Shown here piece after piece: positions 32,508 to 42,263 of a stretch of 64,000 bases of DNA. Every line of letters starts with the position of its first letter. Position 1 is the stretch's first letter. The translations under genes were made by a program, and so were the position numbers. The notes below the pieces were generated by a model. The model ran no database searches. It was not told the origin of the DNA and worked only from the letters and a program-made list of their open reading frames with translations. Origin of the DNA: Streptomyces cinnamoneus (GTDB taxonomy: Bacteria > Actinomycetota > Actinomycetes > Streptomycetales > Streptomycetaceae); contig NZ_PKFQ01000001.1 of NCBI RefSeq assembly GCF_002939475.1, forward strand, positions 6,321,001-6,385,000. Direction: 5' to 3'.

Positions 32508-33850
32508 GCGCGCGCGGACCCGCCGGCCGGGGCTTTGGTCCGCTGGCCGGCGTGCTCGCGGGCATGGCGGTCTCCCTGACCGGCACCCGCGTATCGGCGG
32601 TCGCCCTGCCGTGGTTCGTCCTGGTCAGCACGGGCAGCGCCACGCGGACCGGGCTCGTCGCCTTCTGCGAGATGGCACCCTACGTAGTGGTCCAGGCCCT
32701 CAGCGGGCCGCTCGTCGACAAGGCGGGCCCGCGCCGTGTCTCCTGGAACGCCGACCTGCTCAGCGCGGTCGCCGCGGCGTTCGTCCCCGCGCTCCACGTC
32801 CTGGGACTGCTGCCGTTCTGGCTGCTGCTCGGCCTGGTCGCGGTGATCGGGGTGGTGCGGGGGCCGGGCGACCTGGCCAAGACGGTCATGGTGCCGGAGG
32901 CCGCCGAGCGCGGCGGGTTGCCGGTGGAACGGGCCACGGGGCTCGCCGGAGTGACCGAGCGGCTGGCGTCCACGGTCGGGCCGGCGGTGGCCGGGGCACT
33001 GGTGGCGCTCGTCGGACCGCTGGCCGGGCTGGCCGTCAACGCCGCCTGCTTCGCGCTGGGTTCGCTGGTCGTCGGAGTGCTCATGCCGCGTGACGTGGGG
33101 CGCGCGACCGAGACCGGCGACGGCACGCGGCAGACGCGGGAGCCGGCCGGCTACTGGCGGCGTCTCGGCGAGGGGTTCTCCTTCCTGCGGGGTGACCGCT
33201 TGCTGCTCGGCATCACCGTCACCGTCGGCGTCACCAACCTCCTGAACACCGCCTTCTCCTCGGTCCTCCTGCCCGTGTGGGCCAAGGAGTCCGGGGGCGG
33301 TCCGGCCGTCATCGGGCTGACCGGCAGCGTGGCCGGCGTCGCCGCCGTCTGCGGCAGCCTCATAGCCGCCGCGGTCGCCCACCGGCTGCGGCGCCGGCTG
33401 GTGTTCTTCGCCGGCTTCCTGCTGGACGGCGCACCGCGGTTCCTGATCCTCGCCTGCGGGGCCCCCATGTGGGCGGTGGCGGCCGTGTTCGCCGTGAGCG
33501 GCTTCGGTGGCGGCTTCCTCAACCCCATACTCGGCGCGGTCCTCTACGAGCGGGTGCCCCGCGGCCTGCTCGGCCGCGTCAAGGCGCTGGGCTCCGCGCT
33601 GGCCTGGGCGGGCATCCCCTTCGGCGGGCTGCTCGCGGGGGCGGCGGTGACGACGGCCGGACTGGTTCCGGCGCTGGTGGCCGGCGGCGCGGCCCACGCC
33701 GTGACGATCAGCTTGTCCGGGCTGCGGCCGGAGTGGAAGGCCATGGACCGGTCGCGGCGGTCCCGCTCCACGGGCGGGGAGGAGCCACCGCGGGAGAGCG
33801 CCGAGGACGAGGCCACAGGGCGGCAGCCGGAGGCGCCGGCGGTGTCCTGA
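32504..33850 (+). CDS. MFS transporter (MFS_3/drug-efflux type)
   Basis: A 448-residue membrane protein with about 12 hydrophobic segments, beginning LAGVLAGMAVSLTGTRVSAVALPWFV, which is typical of the DHA3/MFS_3 group. The loop between TM2 and TM3 reads LVDKAGPRR, and a central cytoplasmic loop is rich in charged residues. The C-terminus is a long polar tail. It is cotranscribed with the regulator upstream. The substrate, perhaps a macrolide-like or other toxic compound, is not visible from sequence. Confidence 0.92.
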   Translation: MSARGPAGRGFGPLAGVLAGMAVSLTGTRVSAVALPWFVLVSTGSATRTGLVAFCEMAPYVVVQALSGPLVDKAGPRRVSWNADLLSAVAAAFVPALHVLGLLPFWLLLGLVAVIGVVRGPGDLAKTVMVPEAAERGGLPVERATGLAGVTERLASTVGPAVAGALVALVGPLAGLAVNAACFALGSLVVGVLMPRDVGRATETGDGTRQTREPAGYWRRLGEGFSFLRGDRLLLGITVTVGVTNLLNTAFSSVLLPVWAKESGGGPAVIGLTGSVAGVAAVCGSLIAAAVAHRLRRRLVFFAGFLLDGAPRFLILACGAPMWAVAAVFAVSGFGGGFLNPILGAVLYERVPRGLLGRVKALGSALAWAGIPFGGLLAGAAVTTAGLVPALVAGGAAHAVTISLSGLRPEWKAMDRSRRSRSTGGEEPPRESAEDEATGRQPEAPAVS

Positions 33851-33943
33851 TCTTGTCGGAGCCTCGGTGACCCGTGCCATCCGACGGTCCGTCAGCTGGT
33901 AGCTTCTGCGCGTTGATCTTCCGTTCACCCCGAAGGATGCGCA

Positions 33944-35551
33944 TTGGTCCGCTACCGCCCCCGCCGTCTCGCGCGCTGCGCGGCGATCACGGCAGTCGTT
34001 CTCGCCGTGTTCCCCGCGACCCCCGCCCTCGCGAGCCCGTCCGACACCCCGCACCTCGACGCCGTGGAGAAGGCGCTGCGCGAGGTGTCCCCAGGGCTCG
34101 AAGGCGAGGTCTGGCAGCGCACCGCCGGCAACAAGCTCGACGCCTCCGGCGCGGACCCGTCCGACTGGCTCCTGCAGACCCCCGGCTGCTGGGGCGACGA
34201 CAAGTGCGCCGACCGCGCGGGCACCAAGCGGCTCCTCGCCAAGATGACGGAGAACATCTCCAAGGCGAAGCGCACGGTCGACATATCCACCCTCGCACCG
34301 TTCCCCGACGGAGCGTTCCAGGACGCGATCGCCGCGGGCCTGAAGTCCTCGGCGGAGGCCGGGAACAAGCTCCGCGTGCGGGTCCTCGTCGGCGCGGCGC
34401 CCGTGTACCACATGAACGTGCTGCCCTCGAAGTACCGTGACGACCTGAAGGCCCGGCTGGGCAAGGCCGCCGACGACGTCACGCTCAACGTCGCCTCGAT
34501 GACCACGTCCAAGACCAGCTTCTCGTGGAACCACTCCAAGCTCCTCGTGGTGGACGGCGAGTCGGCGATCACCGGCGGCATCAACAGCTGGAAGGGCGAC
34601 TACGTCGACACCGCCCACCCGGTGACCGACGTCGACCTCGTGCTGACCGGTCCCGCCGCGAACTCCGCGGGGCGGTATCTGGACACCCTCTGGACGTGGA
34701 CGTGCCAGAACAAGGGCAACATCGCCAGTGTCTGGTTCGCCTCGTCGGGCGGTGACTGCATGCCGACGATGGAGAAGGACGCCAACCCCAAGCCCTCCGG
34801 GCCCACGGGCAACGTCCCCGTGATCGCCGTCGGCGGCCTGGGCGTGGGCATCAAGGACGTCGACCCCGCCTCCTCCTTCCGTCCCCAGCTGCCGACCGCC
34901 CCGGACACCCGGTGCGTGGTGGGGCTGCCGGACAAGACCAACGCCGACCGCGACTACGACACGGTCAACCCCGAGGAGAGCGCCCTGCGGGCGCTGGTCG
35001 CCAGCGCCGGCAAGCACATCGAGATCTCGCAGCAGGACCTCAACGCCACCTGTCCGCCGATCGCCCGCTACGACGTCCGGCTCTACGACCTCCTGGCCGC
35101 CAAGATCGCCGCCGGTGTGAAGGTCCGCATCGTGGTCAGCGACCCCGCCAACCGCGGCACGGTCGGCAGCGGCGGCTACTCGCAGATCAAGTCGCTGTCC
35201 GAGATCAGCGACGCCCTGCGGGGCCGTCTCGCCCTGGTCACCGGTGACCAGCAGAAGGCGCGCGCGGCCATGTGCTCCAACCTCCAGCTCGCCTCCTTCC
35301 GCAGCTCCGCGAACGCGAACTGGGCCGACGGGCACGCCTACCCGCTGCACCACAAGCTCGTCTCCGTCGACGACTCCGCCTTCTACATCGGCTCCAAGAA
35401 CCTCTACCCCTCGTGGCTCCAGGACTTCGGCTACATCGTCGAGAGCCCGGAGGCCGCCGCCCAGCTGCGCGCCAAGCTGCTGGAGCCCGAGTGGCAGTAC
35501 TCGCAGGCGACCGCCACGGTCGACCACGCACGGGGCGTCTGCTCGGTCTGA
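33944..35551 (+). CDS. Secreted phospholipase D-family protein
   Basis: A 535-residue exported enzyme with a TTG start preceded by GAAGGA and a signal peptide ending near PALASP. It holds two HKD half-sites: NHSKLLVVDGESAITGG (about residues 192-208) and HHKLVSVDDSAFYIGSKN (about residues 468-485). Both catalytic His-Lys-Asp sets are complete. Streptomyces PLDs hydrolyse or transphosphatidylate phospholipids outside the cell. An inserted region in the middle (CMPTMEKDANPKPSGPTGN and after) distinguishes it from compact PLDs. A strong terminator follows. Confidence 0.93.
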   Translation: MVRYRPRRLARCAAITAVVLAVFPATPALASPSDTPHLDAVEKALREVSPGLEGEVWQRTAGNKLDASGADPSDWLLQTPGCWGDDKCADRAGTKRLLAKMTENISKAKRTVDISTLAPFPDGAFQDAIAAGLKSSAEAGNKLRVRVLVGAAPVYHMNVLPSKYRDDLKARLGKAADDVTLNVASMTTSKTSFSWNHSKLLVVDGESAITGGINSWKGDYVDTAHPVTDVDLVLTGPAANSAGRYLDTLWTWTCQNKGNIASVWFASSGGDCMPTMEKDANPKPSGPTGNVPVIAVGGLGVGIKDVDPASSFRPQLPTAPDTRCVVGLPDKTNADRDYDTVNPEESALRALVASAGKHIEISQQDLNATCPPIARYDVRLYDLLAAKIAAGVKVRIVVSDPANRGTVGSGGYSQIKSLSEISDALRGRLALVTGDQQKARAAMCSNLQLASFRSSANANWADGHAYPLHHKLVSVDDSAFYIGSKNLYPSWLQDFGYIVESPEAAAQLRAKLLEPEWQYSQATATVDHARGVCSV

Positions 35552-35568
35552 CCCGGCCGTCCCGGCCG

Positions 35569-35599
35569 AAGTGCCCGCACCGCAGGGGTGCGGGCACTT
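35569..35599 (+). terminator. Hairpin terminator after phospholipase D
   Basis: A 13-bp perfect stem (AAGTGCCCGCACC with its complement) and a 5-base loop, followed by a pyrimidine-rich TCTCCTTTCC stretch, starting 18 bases after the stop. Confidence 0.88.
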
Positions 35600-35756
35600 C
35601 TCCTTTCCCCCACCAGCGAGTTCGAGATAAACAAGTTCGAATTTCGAGGGATTATCCGACTGTCTTCACTCATGAGTGAACGGATTTCATCTCGCGTCGT
35701 ATCGGGTGCGACCATGCGCTCGCCTCAACCGATCAGCGAGGAATTCTGGAGACTTC

Positions 35757-36707
35757 ATGGAGCACTGTGGGGGAAGCGTCGAGACGCGGTCCAGCCGGGC
35801 GGCGGCCCGCCGTTGGGGAGCGGCGCTGACCGCCTCGGCCGCCGCCGTCGCGGCCGCTCTCCCGACGACCACCGCCGAGGCCGCGGCCGGTCCGGCGGGC
35901 ATCACGGCCAAGGGCGCCTACCTGCTCGACGGCGGGGCGGACCGCACGCTGTGGCAGAAGGACGCCCAGACCAAGCGCCCGATGGCCAGCACCACCAAGA
36001 TCATGACGGCCGTCGTGGTCCTCGACGAGCACGCGGACGACCTGAACACGCGCGTCACCGTCAAGCAGTCCTACCGCGACTGGGTCACGCGCAAGCAGGC
36101 GAGCACCGCCGACCTGCGCACGGGCGACCAGCTCACCGTGCGGCAGTTGCTCTACGCGCTGATGCTCCCCTCCGGCTGCGACGCGGCCTACGCGCTCGCC
36201 GACACCTTCGGCGACGGGGAGACGGAGCAGGAACGCACCGGGTCCTTCATCGACAAGATGAACGACAAGGCCCGTGAACTCGGCCTGAACAACACGCACT
36301 ACGATTCGTTCGACGGCAATTCCGCCCGGGGCGCCAACTACACCACGCCCCGGGACCTGGCAGAGCTCGCCAAGCACGCGCTGCGGAAGAACGAACTCCT
36401 CAAGGTCGTGAAGTCCACGAGCACCCAGCAGAAGGCCGCGAACGTCAACCGGCTCTACAGCTGGTACAACACCAACAAGCTCCTCGGCTCGTACCGCGGG
36501 GTGATCGGTGTCAAGACCGGTTCGACCTCTTCCGCCGGCCCGTGCCTGGTGTTCGCGGCACAGCGCGAGGGCCGGACGGTGGTGGGCGTGATCCTCAACG
36601 ACCCCGCCGGCCGCTACCCGGACGCGGCGAGGATGCTGGACTACGCCTACCACGTCAGGACCCCGCTCACGCTGCGCCGCCTGCCCAGCGGAGCGCACGA
36701 GGACTGA
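35757..36707 (+). CDS. D-alanyl-D-alanine carboxypeptidase (PBP5/DacA-like)
   Basis: A 316-residue low-molecular-weight penicillin-binding protein (S11) that trims stem-peptide D-Ala. The active-site motifs are STTK (in MASTTKIMTAVVV), SGC in place of SxN (in LPSGCDAAYAL) and KTG (in GVKTGSTSSAG). A signal peptide is present (Arg-rich, Ala-rich run to TAEAAAG). The ATG at 35757 has a GGAGA site. The C-terminal membrane-anchor domain of DacA is missing, so it is probably released. A 10-bp stem lies after the stop. Confidence 0.94.
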   Translation: MEHCGGSVETRSSRAAARRWGAALTASAAAVAAALPTTTAEAAAGPAGITAKGAYLLDGGADRTLWQKDAQTKRPMASTTKIMTAVVVLDEHADDLNTRVTVKQSYRDWVTRKQASTADLRTGDQLTVRQLLYALMLPSGCDAAYALADTFGDGETEQERTGSFIDKMNDKARELGLNNTHYDSFDGNSARGANYTTPRDLAELAKHALRKNELLKVVKSTSTQQKAANVNRLYSWYNTNKLLGSYRGVIGVKTGSTSSAGPCLVFAAQREGRTVVGVILNDPAGRYPDAARMLDYAYHVRTPLTLRRLPSGAHED

Positions 36708-36713
36708 CGCCCC

Positions 36714-36757
36714 GGCGGTCCGGTCACGCGGAGCCGAGCTCCCCGGGCCGGACCGCC
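36714..36757. terminator. Inverted repeat between convergent genes
   Basis: GGCGGTCCGG and its exact complement, separated by 24 bases, lie between the convergent carboxypeptidase and hydrolase genes. It is a probable weak bidirectional terminator. Confidence 0.5.
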
Positions 36758-36763
36758 CGCGGC

Positions 36764-37702
36764 TCAGTGCCCGGTGGAAGGGCGGGGCGACGGAAGGGCG
36801 TTGCGCATCCGGTGACGGATGTGCTCGACCGGGTGGCAGTAGTCGAGACCGCTGAGGGAGTCCCCGGAGAAGAAGCGCGTCAGCAGGTCCACCACCTCGG
36901 CCGGGCACTCCAGGTGCAGGAGGTGGTCCGCGTTGCGGAACGCCACGAACCGGGCGTCGGCGCACTGCGCCGCGGCCTCCCGGCTCAGGGCCGGAGTGCT
37001 GAGCGGGTCGTGCTCGCCCGTGGCCACCAGCACCGGGACGCGCACGGGCGGACCGGCCGGCAGCCGTGCGTTGGCCAGCAGCCGCAGGGAGTTGTCCCGG
37101 TACTTCGCGAGGTCGTCCGGGCTCATCTCGCGCAGGGCCCGGGTGAGGCACCTGGCGACGGTGGCCCGGCGCGCGACCGTCACCCGCGGCGAGGTGCACA
37201 TCATGCCCTCCAGCACGCACTCGACGAACTCCGCGTGCCGTTCCTGCTCCGCCAGGTCGAGCGTGAGCTGCACACGGGCGCGGGCGGAGGCGGTCAGGTG
37301 CGACATGGTGCCGAAGAGGGCGACCCGCTCGGCCCGGTCCGGATGGTCACGCGCCCACTGATAGGCCACCGCGCTGCCGTAGGAGGCGCCGAGGACGTTC
37401 ACCGGGCTGGGCGCCACCTTGGCGAGCAGCTGGTCCAGGGCCTCGGTGAGGAAGTCGAAGCCGTAGTGGGCGGGCAGGCGGTCCGCGCCGCCCCAGCCCG
37501 GCAGGTCCACCGTGATCACGCTCGCCGCCTCCCGGCATCCCTGCTCCAGGCGGCCCCAGGCGTTCTGGTACTGGAACGCCCCTCCGACGAAGACGATGGG
37601 GGCCAGCCTGGCGTTGGGCTGGTGGATGATCCGGCCGCTGTACGCGTAACCGTCGAGGGTGAGCGGGATGACCTCTTCCGAGAGTGCGATACGCGTCGGC
37701 AC
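36764..37702 (-). CDS. Alpha/beta hydrolase
   Basis: A 312-residue cytoplasmic hydrolase starting at GTG 37702 (GGAG upstream); an earlier start is possible. It shows APIVFVGGAFQYQ (oxyanion region), the nucleophile in VLGASYGSAVAYQWA, the acid in ATGEHDPLSTP and the His in NADHLLHLE. It is the last gene of a reverse-strand set with an acyltransferase and a glycosyltransferase, so it may release or transfer an acyl chain in the same pathway. Its specific substrate is unknown. Confidence 0.88.
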   Translation of the reverse strand: MPTRIALSEEVIPLTLDGYAYSGRIIHQPNARLAPIVFVGGAFQYQNAWGRLEQGCREAASVITVDLPGWGGADRLPAHYGFDFLTEALDQLLAKVAPSPVNVLGASYGSAVAYQWARDHPDRAERVALFGTMSHLTASARARVQLTLDLAEQERHAEFVECVLEGMMCTSPRVTVARRATVARCLTRALREMSPDDLAKYRDNSLRLLANARLPAGPPVRVPVLVATGEHDPLSTPALSREAAAQCADARFVAFRNADHLLHLECPAEVVDLLTRFFSGDSLSGLDYCHPVEHIRHRMRNALPSPRPSTGH

Positions 37703-37803
37703 GTCCGGTCTCCGTTCGTGGGGGGCTACACCAGGGGAACGAGAGCAGTGGCGTGACGTTACTGCCCCCGGGTCCGGCACGGCGCGGGCGACGGCGGGCC
37801 CGT

Positions 37804-39102
37804 TCACGGCCGGAGGGCGCGGATCTCACGCCCGATGAGCGCGGCCGTCCGCGCGGCCAGATGGCGGTGACCGTGGTCCGTCACGGCGGTCACCACGACG
37901 TGCGCGTCGTGCAGGGTCATGGTCAGCGCCAGCGGGTGCCCCGGGCTGAGCGAGGGCAGCGCGGTGAGGGCCGTGAGCCGCGCGCCGCCCAGGGCCAGCG
38001 GGCCGGCATGCGTCGCCACGCTGCTGCACAACACCGAGGAGTAGTAGGGGGAGTCCGCGTACCGGCCGAGCGCCTCGGTGAGCGCCCCGTAGCGCCTCGG
38101 CCGTGAGGCCACCAGGAGCGCCTGGGCCCGGGCCCGCTGCTTGAGCACAGCCCGCCGGGTGAAACCGTCGACCGCGGCGAGCCGCCGCACGGGGTCCGCG
38201 GATCCCGGCAGCGGCACCCTGACCGTCGCGTAGTGGTTGCCCAGCAGCGCCGCCTCGTCGCCGGTGCGCACGTCCACCGGCACCATCGCCCACGCACCCG
38301 GCAGCGGTCTTCGGCCGAGCAGCCCCGAGGCCCGCAGCGCTCCGGCGGTCGCGGCGAGGAAGACGGCGTTGGCGGAGGCCCGCCCCGACGGCAGCGCCTC
38401 GCGCGCCCCGCTCAGCTCCGCCATCGGCACCCGGCAGTACGCCACCGCGCGCCGGGCGTCCACCGGCCCGTGGAACGGCAGGGGCCGTGCCCTCGGCAGC
38501 AGGTCCGTCAGCGCCCGGGCCAGCGGCAGCCGCATCCGCGGCGGGGGCACCGGATCCGTGCCCCGCCGCGGCGGGGGCACGGGCCCGTCGCACAGGGTGC
38601 GCAGCAGGGTCGCGAGCGACGTACCGTCGAGCAGCGCGTGATGGGCGACCAGCAGGAGGGCGAAGCCGCCGGGAGAGGGCACCAGGTGCAGCCGCCAGGG
38701 CGGCCGGCCGGGGCCGAGGGGCCGGCCGAGCAACTGCGCGGCGAGCGCCTCCGGGGCGGTGGGCAGGTCCGGCGGGTCGGGGAAGGCGACGACGTGCCGG
38801 AGCGGATCCCAGGCCGGCTCGGTCGCCCACCTCGGCCACGCGCGGGGTTCGCCCGTCGGCGCGAGCGCCGTCAGACGCAGTCGCTCGTGGGAGCCCCAGC
38901 GACTGCGGACGCGCTCGCGCAGCCGCGCCGGCGACGGCGCGGGCCCCTCGAACCAGGCGAGCATCCCGGCGGTCATGCAGACCGCCCCGCTGCTCTGGTG
39001 CCGGTACAGCCAGGCGTCGAGCGGCGTCATGGGCGCGTCGGCCGCCGGTCCGCTGTCCCTGGTGAGCGCGCAGCCGCCAGCCGGCGGTGTGCGGTGGTTC
39101 AT
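37804..39102 (-). CDS. WS/DGAT-like O-acyltransferase
   Basis: A 432-residue protein resembling wax-ester synthase/diacylglycerol acyltransferases. It has the family start MTPLDAWLYRHQ (about residue 25) and the catalytic HHxxxDG motif AHHALLDGTSLATLL. The C-terminal domain holds NHYATVRVPLP and SSVLCSSVATHAGPL. These enzymes move an acyl group from acyl-CoA to an alcohol. The ATG at 39102 has GGGAGGA upstream. It lies 65 nt after a glycosyltransferase gene and 101 nt before a hydrolase gene. A condensation-domain-like role is the alternative. Confidence 0.82.
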   Translation of the reverse strand: MNHRTPPAGGCALTRDSGPAADAPMTPLDAWLYRHQSSGAVCMTAGMLAWFEGPAPSPARLRERVRSRWGSHERLRLTALAPTGEPRAWPRWATEPAWDPLRHVVAFPDPPDLPTAPEALAAQLLGRPLGPGRPPWRLHLVPSPGGFALLLVAHHALLDGTSLATLLRTLCDGPVPPPRRGTDPVPPPRMRLPLARALTDLLPRARPLPFHGPVDARRAVAYCRVPMAELSGAREALPSGRASANAVFLAATAGALRASGLLGRRPLPGAWAMVPVDVRTGDEAALLGNHYATVRVPLPGSADPVRRLAAVDGFTRRAVLKQRARAQALLVASRPRRYGALTEALGRYADSPYYSSVLCSSVATHAGPLALGGARLTALTALPSLSPGHPLALTMTLHDAHVVVTAVTDHGHRHLAARTAALIGREIRALRP

Positions 39103-39167
39103 GGCAGTGGTCCTCCCGGATCCTGAACGCGCCCGCTGCCGGGGCGCTCCTCGGCCTGACGGCCGCC

Positions 39168-40412
39168 TCACACGGCCATCTCCGCCACGGCCCGGGCGAC
39201 CGTGCCCGCGCCGTCCTCGCGGCCGAGCCTGCCGGCCAGTTCGACGGCCCGACGGGCGAACCGCGGCTCGCCCGTGGCCCGGCCCAGGGCCCCGGCGAGC
39301 CGTTCGGCGGTGAGCCCGGCCAGCGGCAGCGCCTCGGGGCTCACCCCCAGCCGCACCAGCCGGGCCGCCCACCACGGCTGGTCGGTGAAGACCGGGACCG
39401 GCACCGCCGGGACGCCGGCCCGCAGCCCCGCGGCCGTCGTGCCGGCCCCGGCGTGGTGCACCACCGCGGCCATGCGCGGCATCAGCCAGCCGTGCGGCAG
39501 CGGACCGACGGTGATCACGTCGTCGTTCATCACGGACAGCCCCGCCCAGCCGGACTGGACCACGCCCCGCAGCCCGGCCCGCCGCAGCGCGCGGGCCGTG
39601 ATGCCGGCGAGCCGGTCCGGATCGCCCGGCATCATGCTGCCGAACCCCACGAACACCGGGGGCGGCCCCGCCGCGAGGAACTCGCCGACCAGCGCGGGCG
39701 GCTGCCAGGTGGGGCACTCGTGCGGCCACCAGTAGCCCGCGACGCGCAGCCCGGGCCGCCAGTCCGCCGGACGGGGCACCACCGACGGGCTGAAGCCGTG
39801 CCAGATCGGCCAGCGGCCGCGCTCCCGCTCCCGCCGCAGCCGGTGTCCGCCGCGCCGGGCGAGCCCGAGCCGCACGTGGAGGCTGCGGTGCGCGGCGGCG
39901 TACAGCGCGTCCAGCACGGCGTTCGCTGCGGCGCCCCGCAGGCGGTTGCCGAACCCCGGGGGCCGCAGCGGCATCGTGCACGGCGGGAACGCCGCCGTCG
40001 GGGCGTCGGGCTGGAGGAAGGCACCCATGCTGGGGATGCCGTGGTACCGGGCCACCACCTGGCCGATCGGCGCCGCGATCGAGGACAGCAGCAACAGGTC
40101 GGCCTTCGGGTCCACCGCGGCGAGGATGCCGTCGACCAGGGACAGGGCCGCCCGTTCGGTGGCGCGGACGAAGCCGCGGAGCGCGGCGGGCGAACGCCCG
40201 GCGTCCCGGAAGCGGCCGTGCGCCCCGATCAGCTCCTCGAAGGGGTCCGCCGCCAGGGGGCGCATCCGCATGCCGCAGCAGGAGACCAGCTCGGTGAACT
40301 TCGCGTGGGTGACGATCTCGACGTCGTGCCCCTCGGCCGCCAGCCGGTGAGCGAGGCCGGTGTACGGAGCGACCGAGCCCGTGGTGCCCGCTGTGATGAT
40401 CTGGATGTACAT
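39168..40412 (-). CDS. UGT-family glycosyltransferase, sterol-glucosyltransferase-like
   Basis: A 414-residue GT1-type enzyme. The N-terminal motif is ITAGTTGSVAPYTGLAHRLAAEG with ATH-like THAKF, and the donor box is VVHHAGAGTTAAGLRAGVP...FTDQPWWAARL, closest to the sterol/terpenoid glucosyltransferases (UGT51/80 group). The true start is the ATG at 40412; the frame upstream is not conserved-looking. It heads a reverse-strand set with an acyltransferase and a hydrolase. Together they suggest making an acylated glycolipid. The acceptor is unknown. Confidence 0.88.
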   Translation of the reverse strand: MYIQIITAGTTGSVAPYTGLAHRLAAEGHDVEIVTHAKFTELVSCCGMRMRPLAADPFEELIGAHGRFRDAGRSPAALRGFVRATERAALSLVDGILAAVDPKADLLLLSSIAAPIGQVVARYHGIPSMGAFLQPDAPTAAFPPCTMPLRPPGFGNRLRGAAANAVLDALYAAAHRSLHVRLGLARRGGHRLRRERERGRWPIWHGFSPSVVPRPADWRPGLRVAGYWWPHECPTWQPPALVGEFLAAGPPPVFVGFGSMMPGDPDRLAGITARALRRAGLRGVVQSGWAGLSVMNDDVITVGPLPHGWLMPRMAAVVHHAGAGTTAAGLRAGVPAVPVPVFTDQPWWAARLVRLGVSPEALPLAGLTAERLAGALGRATGEPRFARRAVELAGRLGREDGAGTVARAVAEMAV

Positions 40413-40479
40413 GTCCCCGGCCCTTCTTCCGCCCTGCCGGGTCAACGAGAAGGCACCGGGGACGGATACGGCGGGCCCT

Positions 40480-42042
40480 TTACTTCCCTTGCTTCCCCGC
40501 GGCGGCCCCCGCCGGAACGGGGAGCGGCTTGCCGGGGCAGGTCGTGTCGCGCGCGGGCACGGCACCCGTGGTGAGGTAGGTGTCCACGACGCCGTCGACG
40601 CAGGCGTTGCCGTTCTCGAACTGGCCGTGGTCGCCGTCGCCCGTGACGGTGACCAGCTGCGAGCCGCGCAGCGCGCGGTGGGCCCGCACGGCGGCCTCGT
40701 GGTAGGTGGCGGGGTCGTGCACCGAGTTGAGCATCAGCGTCGCCGGCAGCCCGGCGCCGGTGACCTTCACCTTCGGCGCCGGCGACTTCGGCCAGGCCGC
40801 GCACACGGCGGCGATCCCCAGCTCGCGGGCCCCCACGAGCGGCAGGTTCGCGGTGTCCTCGCCGCTGCGCTCGACCCAGGAGGCCATGTCCCGGGTCCAC
40901 GGGGTGTCGTTGCAGGTCACGGAGAAGTACTCGGCGAAGAAGTCCGGGCCGGAGTAGGAGCCGAAGACCTTGGCCGCGACGGCCTGCTCCCGCGGTTCCG
41001 CGGTGTCCCAGTGCTCCAGCGCCGCCAGCGCCGTCGCCAGGGCCTCGAAGCCCTGCCCGGCGTTGTAGATCGCCTGGATCGCGCCGTTGTCCAGCTGGTT
41101 GGGCCCGATCACCGCCTGCCCGGCCCGCAGGGGATGCTCGCGCAGGGCGGCGCGGCGCCGCTCCCACGTCGCCTTCGCCTCGGCGGCCGTGGCGCCGTAG
41201 TGGTAGACGTGGTCGTACGTCGCCAGCCACGGCAGGAAGTCCTCGTCGAACCGGCGCTGGAAACTCATCGGCTGCCCCTTCGAGAAGTCCTCCCAGGTGC
41301 CGTCGAAGCCCACGTTGCTGTCCAGTACGGCGCGCTCGACGCGCTGGGGGAACAGCGAGGCGTAGTAGGCGCCGACCATCGTGGCGTAGGAGGCGCCGTA
41401 GTAGGAGATCTTCCGCTCCCCGAGCAGCGACCGGAACAGGTCCATGTCCCGCACCGTCTGCTCGGTGGTGAGGTGGGGCAGCAGGTCCCCGCTGCGCTTC
41501 CGGCAGTTCTCCACGAAGGTGCGGGAACGGTTCACCACGCGCTCCAGGGCGGCGGGGGAGCGGTCGCGGAAGTCCCCGGCGAAGAAGTCCGCGAACTCCG
41601 CGTCGCTCTCGCACACCGCGCGGGTGCTGCGCCCGACGCCGCGCTGGTCGAAGCTCACCACGTCGTACGAGGAGTCGATCGTGGGCGACCCCCCGGCGAG
41701 GTACTGGGGCCGCTTCAGGCCCGAGCCGCCCGGACCACCGGCCGCCATCATCAGCACCCCGCGCCGCTTCGCCGAGTCGCTCGCCCGGTGCCGGGAGACC
41801 GCGATGGTGAGGTCCGCGCCGGCACCGGGGTGGTGCCAGTCGCGCGGGACCGTCATCGTCGCGCACTCCAGCGGCGAGTCCTGGCACGGCTGCCAGTCCA
41901 GCCGCTGCTGCGCGTAGCGGGCGGGCACCGACTGCCGGGCCGCCAGGGCGGCGGACGCCGGAAGGACGGCGGCGGCTATCGCCGTCGCCACCACCGTGGA
42001 CAGTGCGGACGCCGTACGCCGTGCCGCGGCGGATGTGAACAT
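40480..42042 (-). CDS. Secreted alpha/beta hydrolase, tripeptidyl aminopeptidase family
   Basis: A 520-residue second member of the S33/TAP family in the window. The ATG at 42042 has a perfect AGGAGG site and a signal peptide (RRTASALSTVVATAIAAAV, then ALAARQ). Motifs are MMAAGGPGGSG, FDQRGVGRST, the nucleophile in YYGASYATMVGAYYASLFP, the Asp in LNSVHDPATYH and the His in GDGDHGQFENG. It differs strongly from the paralogue at 10437. It is divergent from a PLP enzyme gene. Confidence 0.92.
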   Translation of the reverse strand: MFTSAAARRTASALSTVVATAIAAAVLPASAALAARQSVPARYAQQRLDWQPCQDSPLECATMTVPRDWHHPGAGADLTIAVSRHRASDSAKRRGVLMMAAGGPGGSGLKRPQYLAGGSPTIDSSYDVVSFDQRGVGRSTRAVCESDAEFADFFAGDFRDRSPAALERVVNRSRTFVENCRKRSGDLLPHLTTEQTVRDMDLFRSLLGERKISYYGASYATMVGAYYASLFPQRVERAVLDSNVGFDGTWEDFSKGQPMSFQRRFDEDFLPWLATYDHVYHYGATAAEAKATWERRRAALREHPLRAGQAVIGPNQLDNGAIQAIYNAGQGFEALATALAALEHWDTAEPREQAVAAKVFGSYSGPDFFAEYFSVTCNDTPWTRDMASWVERSGEDTANLPLVGARELGIAAVCAAWPKSPAPKVKVTGAGLPATLMLNSVHDPATYHEAAVRAHRALRGSQLVTVTGDGDHGQFENGNACVDGVVDTYLTTGAVPARDTTCPGKPLPVPAGAAAGKQGK

Positions 42043-42263
42043 CGAACCTCCTGGGGTCGCTTCGCTACCCCTCGATGGTCGTGCGGGAAGCACCCCCGAT
42101 CGATATCGGCAGTGCCCGTTCCGGGGGTGGCACAGGCACCACCCCGTCCCGCCGGGCGTGCGAACTGGGGTTCGCCTTCCGGGAGGCGGACTGTCGGTCC
42201 ACCGGGTTCCGTGGTGAAGTCGATCGTGCAGGCGACCCTTCACCGTCAGGAGGCACGCTCTTC

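Noticed and set aside
42043..42263. A small gene in the divergent S33/PLP-enzyme region
   Set aside because: Open only as upstream extensions of the two flanking genes, which have perfect ribosome sites at their inner starts.
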